Assembly (NCBI GenBank): GCA_009760885.1
Contig: CM019718.1
Location: 25,518,133 to 25,582,132, forward strand
Length of the DNA stretch: 64,000 bases
Reading direction: 5' to 3'
Source: Achatina immaculata
Taxonomy: Eukaryota > Mollusca > Gastropoda > Stylommatophora > Achatinidae
Shown one piece after another: positions 21,490 through 31,339 of this stretch (position 1 is its first letter; each line of letters starts with the position of its first letter). Under the pieces are notes generated by a model. It made no database searches. It saw only the letters and a list, made by a program, of their open reading frames with translations, and had not been told where the DNA came from. The translations under genes and the position numbers were made by a program.

Positions 21490-22110
21490 GTTGTGTTCTA
21501 CTTGATAGCTTGTTTTGGGATTCTCTGTTTCTTCGCATCACGTGACTGACATAAGTGTATCTCCTTTTTCTGATCACCCATGAGACAGGTTGTTGTTTTC
21601 TCATCTGTCTTATCTCTGCGTTGTCCTTGAATTTGTTCCACTTTATACTGAGTATTTTCCTTAGGCATTTGTTTTCAAAAAAGTCTTTTTTTGGGTCTAT
21701 TTCTTTAGTTGTTTTCCAGCTTTCGCATCCATAAATGAAGGTGGATATTACATTTGAATTGAATAATCTTAACTTGGTTTTTGTGCTTATAACTTTTGAA
21801 TGCCATATGTTCTTAAGATTCTTGAAGGTCAGTGCTGCTTTTGCAATTCTAATTCTAACTTTCTTTCTGGTGTCACCATCCTGGGCTATGTAACTGTTTA
21901 CTTCTTCAACAGCTGGCCCTTCTACGTATATTTTTCCTTCGTGATTAATGAGAAGTTTCTTTAATTTTGTTTTTTTTTCTTCCTTATTAATTTCAAATCC
22001 TATTTTACTAGCCAGTGAAAACAGTGTATTTGTTTTTCCTTGCATCGACTTTTACATTGTCACTGATAAGAATTATGTCATCTGCAAAATCAAGATTGGG
22101 TCCCAATTAT
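21485..22110 (-). mobile_element. LINE family A tail, outer copy, 5' part
   Basis: Continuation of 20683-20837. The minus strand reads KLLINHEGKIYVEGPAVEEV, RIRIAKAALTFKNLKNIW, KLRLFNSNVISTFIYGCESW and CLRKILSIKWNKF, ending upstream in a degenerate DLDFADD-like stretch near 22090. Together with the 3' part it forms one truncated LINE-A of about 780 bp. Confidence 0.85.
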
Positions 22111-22182
22111 GACCTAGACAACTATGCAATAAAATTAAACTCTCGGTGTTTCTGGTGGAAAGGTAATTAAATAAATGTTATA

Positions 22183-22340
22183 CTGGTCATAGAACTCTAC
22201 ACTGTGTCTGGTAGACAAGTGTTATACTGGTCATAGGACTCTACATTGTGTCTGGTAGACAAGTGTTACACTGGCCATAGGACTCTACACTGTGTCTGGT
22301 AGACAAGTGTTATACTGGCCATAGGACTCTACACTGTGCC
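22183..22340. repeat. 44-bp minisatellite, about 4 copies
   Basis: Units contain ACTGGTCATAGGACTCTACA followed by CTGTGTCTGGTAGACAAGTG. Later copies have GGCC instead of GGTC. Confidence 0.93.
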
Positions 22341-22344
22341 TGGG

Positions 22345-22735
22345 TCAAGTAAAGGAAAATAAAAACATGATTCAAAGACACTGACTTCAGCTCTGCTTTA
22401 TTATTGCATCTACATTATGATAACAAACAAAGTTAGACTAAAGACGCAGCTCTGTTTGGGAGGGGGGAGAAAGGAAGTGATGTAAGAGAAATTAACAAGT
22501 TATAATATTATAAAAAATAAACCTTAATGAAATCCAATAAAACTGTACCATATATCTTCATCTAAATAATTCTCTATTAAGTTAATTTTTCCACAGTCGT
22601 CATGACACTTATTCTGTGTCCAGGAAATGTTCTACTGTAGAGAGCAGAACAACAACAAAACTCCTTCAGATCATCAGAGGAAGTACCCCCCCCCCCCTTT
22701 TTCAGACAAGTGTTTCGGCCCTATTAAACTCCTGA
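22345..22735. other. Intergenic sequence
   Basis: AT-rich, with a C homopolymer near 22688. No gene recognised. Confidence 0.4.
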
Positions 22736-22754
22736 CACTCTAAAAGGGGGGGGG

Positions 22755-23195
22755 GGGCGGGGCCCTCTGGGTCATGACTCCTAGAGGTCTTGTGATTTGT
22801 TGCTTTTTCGTTCCGGGATTGAGTTGGCACTGCACTTTGAAGTGCGTCTTTAGCGATTTAGCTACGGAGGGCTGGTATTGGTTGTGGCAAACGACATTTA
22901 TGTTCTCAATGCTTTTTTCGCATACTCCACAGACAGCATGAAGCCATTCTGAGGTTTCTGAAAGGTTTTTCAATGCCCTTTGCTCTTGCTTGTCCCTTTA
23001 TGCCCAGTTGCTTACACAGGTCGTATGCTGATGTTGCTACGAATCCTCGTGCTCCCACTTCTACAGCTATCACTTTTTGCCCTGATTCCTGCCCCCTGCT
23101 TCAGTTGCTTGACCAGATCATTGTACTTCTCACATTTGAACAGATGTTGCTCCTCTATTCTTGTTTCGTTCGGAACCGTAAGCTCGATCATTATT
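22755..23195 (-). mobile_element. Degenerate LINE C-terminal fragment (ELTVPNE type)
   Basis: The minus strand shows ELTVPNETRIEEQHLFKCEK and YNDLVKQLKQ. After a frameshift comes VIAVEVGARGFVATSAYDL with LCKQLGIKGQARAKGIE, and then SETSEWLHAVCG in a third frame. ELTVPWE, PVEVGxRGF and a terminal SxWL together are a known signature of the distal ORF2 region of some invertebrate and vertebrate LINEs, by recollection. Several frameshifts make it a pseudogene. A G/C homopolymer pair flanks its 3' side. Confidence 0.7.
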
Positions 23196-23362
23196 AGTTC
23201 CTGTGTTTTCTGTGTGATAAAATGACACTTATTTTATTCTTCTTTTTCTTACTGAAAATGATTTAAACACTTTAAGCAGTATTTGGAGAAACACAAGTTT
23301 TCATTATGAGTGTCTACTTCTTCATTTCATTGTTTGCGTCTTCTATAGCTCCTGTCTTCTCT

Positions 23363-23378
23363 ATCTCTCTCTCTCTCT

Positions 23379-23430
<52 letters not shown>
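23363..23430. repeat. (CT)n and (AT)n microsatellites
   Basis: A short CT tract runs into about 25 AT dinucleotides. Confidence 0.95.
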
Positions 23431-23433
<3 letters not shown>

Positions 23434-23434
23434 G

Positions 23435-23775
23435 ATTTTTCTGTAAAATATGCGTCCATTGTAACCAGAGATGTACGCGTAAGTTGTTTTTTTCGTTCAG
23501 TTGGTTCTGATGCTACTAGCTGATAACTTTTCTCAACGAACCCACCCCAACCCCCTTTTCCATACTTGCATCATCTCATTCCCCCTTCCCCTCCCCCTTT
23601 CCAAAGAAAATGGATGCCTTTGTTCATTCTGAGATCCGCAATTTATTGGCATAATAAAGCTATTTTTACCTACCACAGCAATTCTTGACTTTATGTATAT
23701 AATGAGAGATAGAGGGAGAGAGAAAGAGAAAACGAATGAATGAATGAATGAATTAATTAATTAATGATCTTTATT
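23435..23775. other. Intergenic sequence
   Basis: Ends in GAATGAATGAATGAATTAATT at about 23734-23764, possibly the tail of a lost B-type LINE. No gene recognised. Confidence 0.4.
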
Positions 23776-23824
23776 TTTAAAATTTAAAGAATTGGTAAGG
23801 GTAAATCACCACATGAGCTCATGG

Positions 23825-23932
23825 ACTGCATGAGAGATCGGGTACTCTGGAGAAGCATAATAGTCAACAATACTTGGCACGGCACATCATGATGATGATG
23901 ACGATGACGATGACGACGACGACGACGACGAC

Positions 23933-23972
<40 letters not shown>
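23825..23972 (+). mobile_element. LINE family C 3' end with (GAT)n tail
   Basis: ACTCTGGAGAAGCATAATAG matches the complement of the 3' end of the C copy at 38446-39175, where it is also followed by a GCACGG motif and a TGATGATG tail. Only about 60 bp of element remains ahead of the trinucleotide tract at 23889-23972. Confidence 0.75.
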
Positions 23973-23974
<2 letters not shown>

Positions 23975-24023
23975 AGAATTGGGCACGCAGGCCAGTCTTA
24001 CATTCTGCCTTTCATCAATGACA

Positions 24024-24178
<155 letters not shown>

Positions 24179-24225
24179 GGATATCCTTTTTCCCTCATGC
24201 GTAGCTATAAAACCTACGGTACAAG

Positions 24226-24573
24226 ACGGAAGAGTTCTCCAAATATCGTGGACACAAAAAAGAACAAATATATCTATACTACAAGAGCTTAATATTGAAG
24301 AAGGCTGGCTAGTGAAGAGGATTAAAGAGAGAAAACTGAAATATTTTGGACACATTAAACGTCATGATAATTTAGAGAAGACCGTATTGGAATGATACAT
24401 AATGGGAAAAAGAAAAAGAGGAAGACCAAGACGAAGATGGCTGCAAGACATCGTTGACGATCTGGAAATGGATGCAACAGCAGCAGGCCATCTTGCTCAC
24501 AACCGAGAGGCCTACAGGAGTGCTGTTTGAGAGGCAAAGTTCCGCAAGGGACATGCAAATGAATGAATGAATG
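24226..24573 (+). mobile_element. LINE family B tail, twin of the 20838 copy
   Basis: Matches 21151-21489 with only about three base differences, including the same two in-frame TGA codons that replace GGA and TGG found in other B copies. Starts abruptly at GAGTTCTCCAAATATCGTGG and ends with the GAATGAATGAATGA tail. 5' truncated. Confidence 0.88.
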
Positions 24574-24688
24574 AACAAGACGGACTGGTAAAATGAAGAG
24601 AACATTTTGAGTAAATAACAACCTTTGTATCATCTCTTCTTAGTCACCTGATACACCGTGTACTGGCAAAAAAATAGAAACAAAAGTC

Positions 24689-24689
<1 letters not shown>

Positions 24690-24719
<30 letters not shown>
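24690..24719. repeat. (GAT)n microsatellite
   Basis: About ten ATG/GAT units. Confidence 0.9.
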
Positions 24720-24720
<1 letters not shown>

Positions 24721-24734
24721 ACAAACAATAGTCA

Positions 24735-25210
24735 AACCCTTGTTACACAATTTTTGTATCTCATATTTTACTCAATGAAAGCATGATGTGGGGATACTAC
24801 GTACGTACATCTTGTATCTATAACATAATTATCACAACACAGGGATAAAAACAGCAACGATATCATCATCATCATTCGCCAAAATGAAATTTACCGGTCA
24901 GTTTTGTGAATACATCAATATACGAGTAATTTCTGAAATAATTTCTTTGCCGTCTCCTTTTCTCTGTTCTATGTCTGCAAAATGAAAAAAAAAAAAAAGT
25001 CTTTGGTTGCCTCGAGTGACCTTCTCCGACAAAATTCACCCTCTCATATTTTGTTTAACTTTTGTACTTCCTTTAATTCTTAGGACTTCATACCGCAGAA
25101 GTTACTGAATCCCTTGACCTACATCAGATTCGCAAAGTGAAACATCCATGTTCTTTTAATAACCACAAATAGCAACCTGCCATAGAAAAGATTCTAAAGG
25201 TTCATCATCT
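24735..25210 (+). repeat. Dispersed unclassified repeat, copy 1
   Basis: About 470 bp that recurs in inverted orientation at 51225-51700 with perhaps 10-20% divergence and small indels. Shared strings include GATACTACGTACGTAC, CAGTTTTGTGAATACATCAA and TCCCTTGACCTACATCAG. No coding signature and no clear terminal repeats, so its class is unknown. It may be a MITE, SINE or fragment of a larger element. Confidence 0.75.
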
Positions 25211-25214
25211 AATT

Positions 25215-25490
25215 TCAGCTACCACCATTTAAGTACATACAAAAACCAGTACAAATAACTAAGGTGTATGATCTTGTATCACAAACTGCTGAAGGTTTAA
25301 GTACATACTAAACCATTGCGAGTAGCTATCAGGGAAAGAAAGAAAGAAGATAACAAGCTAATGTCTGTCTCTGTATTCACAGCAGACCACGGCGTGGCAA
25401 ACTAGAGGAAATGTGGAAAGATGTTTTCTTATTCAGATATAGCCCACTCTTCGCGATTTAGTACTGCTTGCTTAGACTTTTTCTTTTTCT
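25215..25490. other. Intergenic sequence
   Basis: No gene recognised. Confidence 0.35.
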
Positions 25491-25494
25491 TCTA

Positions 25495-25567
25495 CATCAT
25501 CATCATCATCATCATCACCTTCTTCTTCTTCTTCTACTTCATCATCATTTTCTTCTTCTTCTTCTTA
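25495..25567. repeat. (ATC)n and (TTC)n microsatellites
   Basis: Alternating CATCATC and CTTCTTC tracts, each repeated twice. Confidence 0.93.
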
Positions 25568-25667
25568 TGTGTCCAAGTATTAGGTCCTGCTAGGTCCTGA
25601 ACCTGATGCATGTCCTCAGGTTTTTTCGTGTTTTTGTTGTGTTTTTTTTTCGAGGTGACCTTCATAG

Positions 25668-26045
25668 GCACTGTCTCAGCTCTAAACACTGTCTCAGTTC
25701 TAAACACTGTCTCAGCTCTAAACATTGTCTCATCTCTAAACACTGTCTAAGCTCTAAACACTGTCTCAGCTCTAAACACTGTCTCAGCTCTAAACACTGT
25801 CTCATCTCCAAACACTGTCTCAGCTCTAAACACTGTCTCAGCTCTAAACACTGTCTCATCTCCAAACACTGTCTCAGCTCTAAACACTGTCTCAGCTCTA
25901 AACACTGTCTCAGCTCTAAACACTGTCTCATCTCCAAACACTGTCTCAGCTCTAAACACTGTCTCAGCTCTAAACACTGTCTCAGCTCTAAACACTGTCT
26001 CATCTCTAAACACTGTCTCAGCTCTAAACACTGTCTCAGCTCTTA
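25668..26045. repeat. 18-bp minisatellite, about 21 copies
   Basis: The unit is CTGTCTCAGCTCTAAACA. CATCTC and CTCCAAAC variants recur every third or fourth unit, giving a higher-order pattern. The unit length is a multiple of three, so it is open in several frames (HCLSSK on plus, RQCLEL and FRAETV on minus). These frames have no start-site or splice support. Confidence 0.97.
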
Positions 26046-26476
26046 ACGCTGTGGCCAGGTCTGCTCCCTGTGGCCAGGTCTGCTCCCTGTGGCCAGGTCT
26101 GCTCCCTGTGGCCAGGTCAGCTCCCTGTGGCCAGGTCAGCTCCCTGTGGCCAGGTCAGCTCGCTGTGGCCAGGTCAGCTCCCTGTGGCCAGGTCTGCTCG
26201 CTGTGGCCAGGTCTGCTCCCTGTGGCCAGGTCTGCTCCCTGTGGCCAGGTCTGCTCCCTGTGGCCAGGTCTGCTCGCTGTGGCCAGGTCTGCTCCCTGTG
26301 GCCAGGTCTGCTCGCTGTGGCCAGGTCTGCTCCCTGTGGCCAGGTCTGCTCCCTGTGGCCAGGTCTGCTCCCTGTGGCCAGGTCTGCTCGCTGTGGCCAG
26401 GTCTGCTCCCTGTGGCCAGGTCTGCTCCCTGTGGCCAGGTCTGCTCCCTGTGGCCAGGTCTGCTCGCTGTGGCCAC
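26046..26476. repeat. 19-bp minisatellite, about 22 copies
   Basis: The unit is GTGGCCAGGTCTGCTCCCT. A CTCGCT variant recurs every two to six units and GTCAGC marks the left part. The unit has no stop in any frame and 19 is not a multiple of three, so all three forward frames give the same 19-residue periodic peptide. This explains several overlapping long ORFs. Confidence 0.97.
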
Positions 26477-26479
26477 ACC

Positions 26480-28200
26480 TAGAAGACGTTTTCATGATCT
26501 GCTTCGGTTAGAGGAATTCATTTTATGTTGGATATCGTAAGTAGGTAGAGTAATCTGCAGTTACCAAGTTCTTCGTGTCTTAACAGAGACTGGTTAGCCA
26601 GTTAGTCCTAATGAAGCTAGCAAATTTTCGCTGCTTACATCCATCCCCTGTGCTCATTGCTGTCTATAGTAATTCTATATAATGATTTTGTTCCTCTCTG
26701 TAGCTAACTGATGATTTAAACTGATCCACGGTTTCACTTTAACAGCAAATCTTTGATAAACAGAACATAAGGTTTTACCTTTCTAGATACAGAAAGGATA
26801 ACACTCATGGGCCACAATGCTGAGTCTTGAGAAGGGAAAGAATATACATGCAAAGGAAGACATCAGATGCTGTCAAAGCAGTCATGAAATTATAACAAGT
26901 ATCCATTTCTGGACACAGAGTGGGTTTTTTCTTTTCCTTCTGGACAACGTGTGCCGTAGGTAATGGAAAATATGGGGCAAAACGCTGTATTCCGCAATAT
27001 GCCTGCCTTAATGGAATGGAAACGGAGATTTTACCTTTTACCTTTACTTTCTCGGCGGGCGGGTGGGGGGGGGGGGGGGGGATAGATGAAAACTTAAATC
27101 ATAAATGTTTAGTTTTGTTGTCTGTTCCTGGATAAGAAACTGTTTAATCTTCAAGATTATTAACCTCTACTTCATATGAGTTATCTTTTTTCTAGAGAAC
27201 ACGTTAAAACGAAATAAGCTTTTTTAAAATTATTTTAACACAACACGGTAAGGGAATGCACGGGTCAACAGGTGATGTCAAATACAACATCCAACATGAT
27301 ACAACATTAATGTTTTGTTTCTTCTCTTCAATACATTCCGTTAGTTTGGTATATTATATGAAATTATATTGACACATGATGGAAATAATAATAATAAACT
27401 TGTATGCATCAAACCAATTGAAATGTTTTAGATTAGTCTAAATTTTACGAAATAATGTGTTCAAATACTCTAAAAATCTAAATTTTTTTGTTTCAGCACA
27501 AAAAATGAATTTTTAAAAAAAAATTGTTAATTTCTTTAAAACAGAATTTCTATGGTTTAGTCTTAGACATAAAATAACCCTTCACTGAACCAAGACTGCT
27601 TGAAACGTGAACGAAAGTAAATGATCTTTGGTGAATTCTACATGGCTTTCTGATCGGCAATCATTTTTTTTGTGTTTGTTCGCATCTTCTCAAATGCACA
27701 AGTGATGACCGCAGTTATGTGTGCTCTCTATGTAGAACTGTCTACAGCGTCTGCACCTTCCAGTTGTGCATGGAGCTCTTTGCCAGATTCGGATCTTTTT
27801 TGGCTGCAATTTCGATTCGCTCGCCCAGTAAGTACGGATTTCCGTGGTCCGATATCTCAGACTGAAAATGAGAAGCCAGTGTTAGGAAAGTCATGTGTGG
27901 AAAACGTTTCTCAATGTTTAATACTCAAACATTCAAGTAACAAATAATATGAACTTTAATCATCTCACGATTATGATATGGATAAAGAATAGTTCATAGA
28001 GGATATTTATTCTGCAGTTTATAAGACAGAGAGAATAATGTGTGTAGTATAAATAGCGTGTATATATATGATTTGATAAAAATGTTAACAGTTAATATGA
28101 AGAAGGTAGGCTACAAGGTAACTAACGTGAAAAAAAAATTAACTCATACTGAAATTATTGATATTGTTTTGTTAACAATTTTAACAATAGTAAGGTAACG
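26480..28200. other. Intergenic sequence without recognisable gene
   Basis: AT-rich, with a G homopolymer of about 14 at 27065. A 91-codon frame at 27672-27947 lacks family features. No RNA gene or dispersed repeat recognised. Confidence 0.45.
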
Positions 28201-28204
28201 TCTT

Positions 28205-28625
28205 GGAAATATACCCAACGTCTAATGATGAGGATTTTTGTCTGAGATTTTAAATTTTAAAAAAAGATCATTGTCTGAGATTGTTTATAATGAATATCAT
28301 TGTCTGAGATTTTAAATTAAAAAAAAGATCATTATCTGAGATTTTTATACTGAAGATCAGTGTCTGAGATTTTAAATAAAAAAAATATCATTGTCTGAGA
28401 CTTTAAGTAGTGACGATCATTTTCTGAGATTTTTTTAAGTAATGAAGATAATTGTCTAAGTTTCTGTTAATGAAGATCATTTTCTGAGATTTTAAATAAA
28501 GAAGTTCATTGTCTGAGATTTTTTTATAATGAATATCATTGTGTGAGATTTTAAATAATGAAGATCATCGTCTGAGATTTTTAATAATGTAGATAGTTGT
28601 CTAAGATTTTAGTAAATATTGATGA
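28205..28625. repeat. Degenerate minisatellite, about 10 copies
   Basis: Units of 35-45 bp sharing GATCATTGTCTGAGATTTT followed by AAATAA or TAATGAA, with variable A and T runs. Unit length and sequence drift suggest an old array. Confidence 0.85.
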
Positions 28626-28629
28626 AATG

Positions 28630-29135
28630 TGATGATGTTATTTGCTAAATAAACAAATATTTGAGATGAACATAACTGATGATTTTTAAAAAAAATTAAT
28701 ACACCTTATGATCCGTCAGATACCAAAGTGACTATCACATTCATGAAGTAACAACATTCTAGAGATATCAGATTATATGAATATTTTCTTAAGCTTAATT
28801 ACATTCATTCGAAATAAAAAATGCTGTTTATGAAACATTAAAAATGAAGACATAGAAGCAGACAAGAAAAAAGAAAAAAGCTCGAAGACCGTGGTATCTA
28901 AACCTCTTATGACCTTCAAATACATAATCGATAAGTTTTATTGGGTTTTTCTTTCTTTTTTATTCTTTTATTGTTCCAAATGGACAGATTTTGGCTGAAA
29001 TATTGATTTTTTTTCTTTACATTTTCTTAATTTGTTCTGCTGTGTTCTCTGTAAAACTGATCATACAGATTAACATATTTTTACTTCATTTGACTGTATG
29101 CCGGTCTCAGTCGTATGTTGGATACGAAGACATAT
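28630..29135. other. Intergenic sequence
   Basis: AT-rich. Nothing recognised. Confidence 0.4.
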
Positions 29136-29139
29136 GATC

Positions 29140-29808
29140 TTATCTTATATTTTATATCCTTCCCGTGCCGTTAAATGTCCCATAGGGGTCGCAAGGTAGT
29201 TCGCCAATTTGTCCTGTTTTCGGCGAGCTTTTCAACCTCACCAAGGGATTTTATGTCTATTAATTTGGCCTCTCTTAACAATGTCCTCTTTAGAGTTTCA
29301 CGCGGTCTGCCTCTTTTTCTTCGGCCTGTTGATAGCTTGTTTTGGGATTCTCTGATCGTTTCTTCTCATCAAGTGACCAACATATGTCCATCTCCTTTTC
29401 CTGATCACCCATGAGATTGGTTGTTGTTCGCTCATCTCTCTTATCTTTGCATTGTTTTTGAATTCGTTCCACTTGATGCCGAATATTTTCCTTAGGCATT
29501 TGTTTTCAAAAGAGTCTAATTTTTTGTCTATTTCTTTAGTTGTTTTCCAGTTTTCCCATGCATAAATGAGGGTGGATATTACATTATAACTGAATAGTCT
29601 TAACTTGGTTTTTGTGTTTATAACTTTTGAATTCCATATGTTCTCAAGATTCTTGATGATCGATGCTGCTTTTGCAGTTCTAACTTCTTTTCTGGTGTCA
29701 CCATCCTGGTCTATGTAGCTGCCAAGGTATGCAAACTGATTGACTTGTCAACAGCTGTCCCTTCTACGTTTATATTTTTTCCATTATGATTAATGGGAAG
29801 ACAAATAA
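29140..29808 (-). mobile_element. LINE family A tail
   Basis: Begins on the plus strand with the A-family 3' end (TATATCCTTCCCGTGCCG). The minus strand encodes the degenerate C-terminus (the complement of TGGTCACTTGATGAGAAG for the GHVMRR region) up to the INHNGKN-like segment near 29790. Frameshifts and stops break it, and it is 5' truncated. Confidence 0.85.
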
Positions 29809-29919
29809 TGGAACTTGATTATTTACCGAGCCATTTAATTCATGGCGGGATAATAAATTAGCAGGGATATGTGAAAAACATACGTTCATTCATTATTTAT
29901 AAATATTCTAGAGAAACAA

Positions 29920-30110
29920 CTGGTTAGTGCACTCATACTCTGTTAATGAGATTCAGTGGTCTGAATCCACTCTCAGGCCCCAATGATCCTGGCTGTAGAC
30001 ATGGATATCTGGGCTGTTCTTGAGCTAGGGAAGAAAAGAAGGCCAGGCTTGGTGCTGACTAAATCATCCTCACAGTGAGCTGACACTTCAAGGAAATATA
30101 AACACACTGA
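29920..30110 (+). mobile_element. Probable tRNA-derived SINE
   Basis: CTGGTTAGTGCACTCATACT gives a tRNA-like A box, and GTGGTCTGAATCCACTC a degenerate B box about 45 bp later. A non-tRNA body follows (CAATGATCCTGGCTGTAGAC). No intact tRNA fold. Family membership relative to the other SINEs is unclear. Confidence 0.5.
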
Positions 30111-30189
30111 TACCAGTTCTTCCTGCTTCCGCTATGGTATCATAGGGTTATCTTTTCTTATCTGGAGAGACTGCCACAAACTGGATACG

Positions 30190-30895
30190 CTCCTGGGCAT
30201 AGGTGTTTGACGTCTGTGACATAGATGTTTGACGTCTGTGACATAGGTGTTTGACGTCTGTGGCATAGATGTTTGACGTCTGTGGCAGATGTTTGACGTC
30301 TGTGGCAGATGTTTGACGTCTGTGACATAGATGTTTGACGTCTGTGGCAGATGTTTGACGTCTGTGGCAGATGTTTGACGTCTGTGGCATAGATGTTTGA
30401 CGTCTGTGGCAGATGTTTGACGTCTGTGGCAGATGTTTGACGTCTGTGGCAGATGTTTGACGTCTGTGACATAGATGTTTGACGTCTGTGACATAGATGT
30501 TTGACTTCTGTGGCAGATGTTTGACGTCTATGACACAGATGTTTGACGTCTGTGACACAGATGTTTGACGTCTGTGACATAGATGTTTGACTTCTGTGGC
30601 AGATGTTTGACGTCTATGACACAGATGTTTGACGTCTATGACACAGATGTTTGACGTCTGTGGCAGATGTTTGACGTCTGTGACATAGATGTTTGATGTC
30701 TGTGACATAGATGTTTGACTTCTGTGGCATAGATGTTTGACGTCTACGACACAGATGTTTGACGTCTGTGGCAGATGTTTGACGTCTGTGACATAGATGT
30801 TTGACGTCTGTGACATAGATGTTTGACGTCTGTGACATAGATGTTTGACGTCTGTGGCAGATGTTTGACGTCTGTGACATAGATGTTTGACGTGT
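30190..30895. repeat. 20/22-bp minisatellite with TGACGTC in each unit
   Basis: About 33 units of AGATGTTTGACGTCTGTG followed by GC (20 bp) or ACAT (22 bp), plus ACAC variants. Nearly every unit contains TGACGTC. The minus-strand open frames (DVKHLPQTSNI) are translations of the repeat. Confidence 0.96.
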
Positions 30896-30899
30896 GTGG

Positions 30900-31335
30900 C
30901 ATTCTTCTCTTCATCATCGTCTCTAATATCTGATAATGAAATTAAAACTGTTTCTTAAGCAGTAACTTCTGTCTGGCTACCCGTGTCCTTTTCCTGACAC
31001 ATATGCTCCACTTATGCTAGGTTTCCATCATCAGGTGCCTCAGAAACTTATTAAATTTTTATGTAATGTGTGGCATTACAGGAGTTGTAATCCATACCGT
31101 GTTGTAAAAATCCTATGATTCGCTGCAAGGTTTTGCATTATCTCAGATATTCTAGGTGAGACTGGATATATCCAGTTAACACTGGCTTTCAGCTGATGTA
31201 AGCGGTCTCTAGCTCCCACAGTATGGCAAGAAAGACCTTCAACTCCACGCATTTCTTGCTCAGTATCGCTGAAAGTGACCACCTACCAGGACCTGAGAGT
31301 TCTGATATTGCGTTAGTCAGTGCTGAAAACGTAGT
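30900..31335. other. Intergenic sequence
   Basis: No gene recognised. Confidence 0.4.
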
Positions 31336-31339
31336 TCCT

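Noticed and set aside
25606..26046. 146-codon HCLSSK repeat protein
   Set aside because: It is the translation of an 18-bp minisatellite, with equally long frames on the opposite strand.
26046..26540. Collagen- or mucin-like repeat protein from the 100-156-codon frames
   Set aside because: The same peptide appears in all three frames because a 19-bp stop-free unit is tandemly repeated. No start context, signal peptide or splice signals.
30190..30895. CRISPR-like array
   Set aside because: There are no unique spacers. The units are a 20/22-bp tandem repeat in a eukaryotic window.
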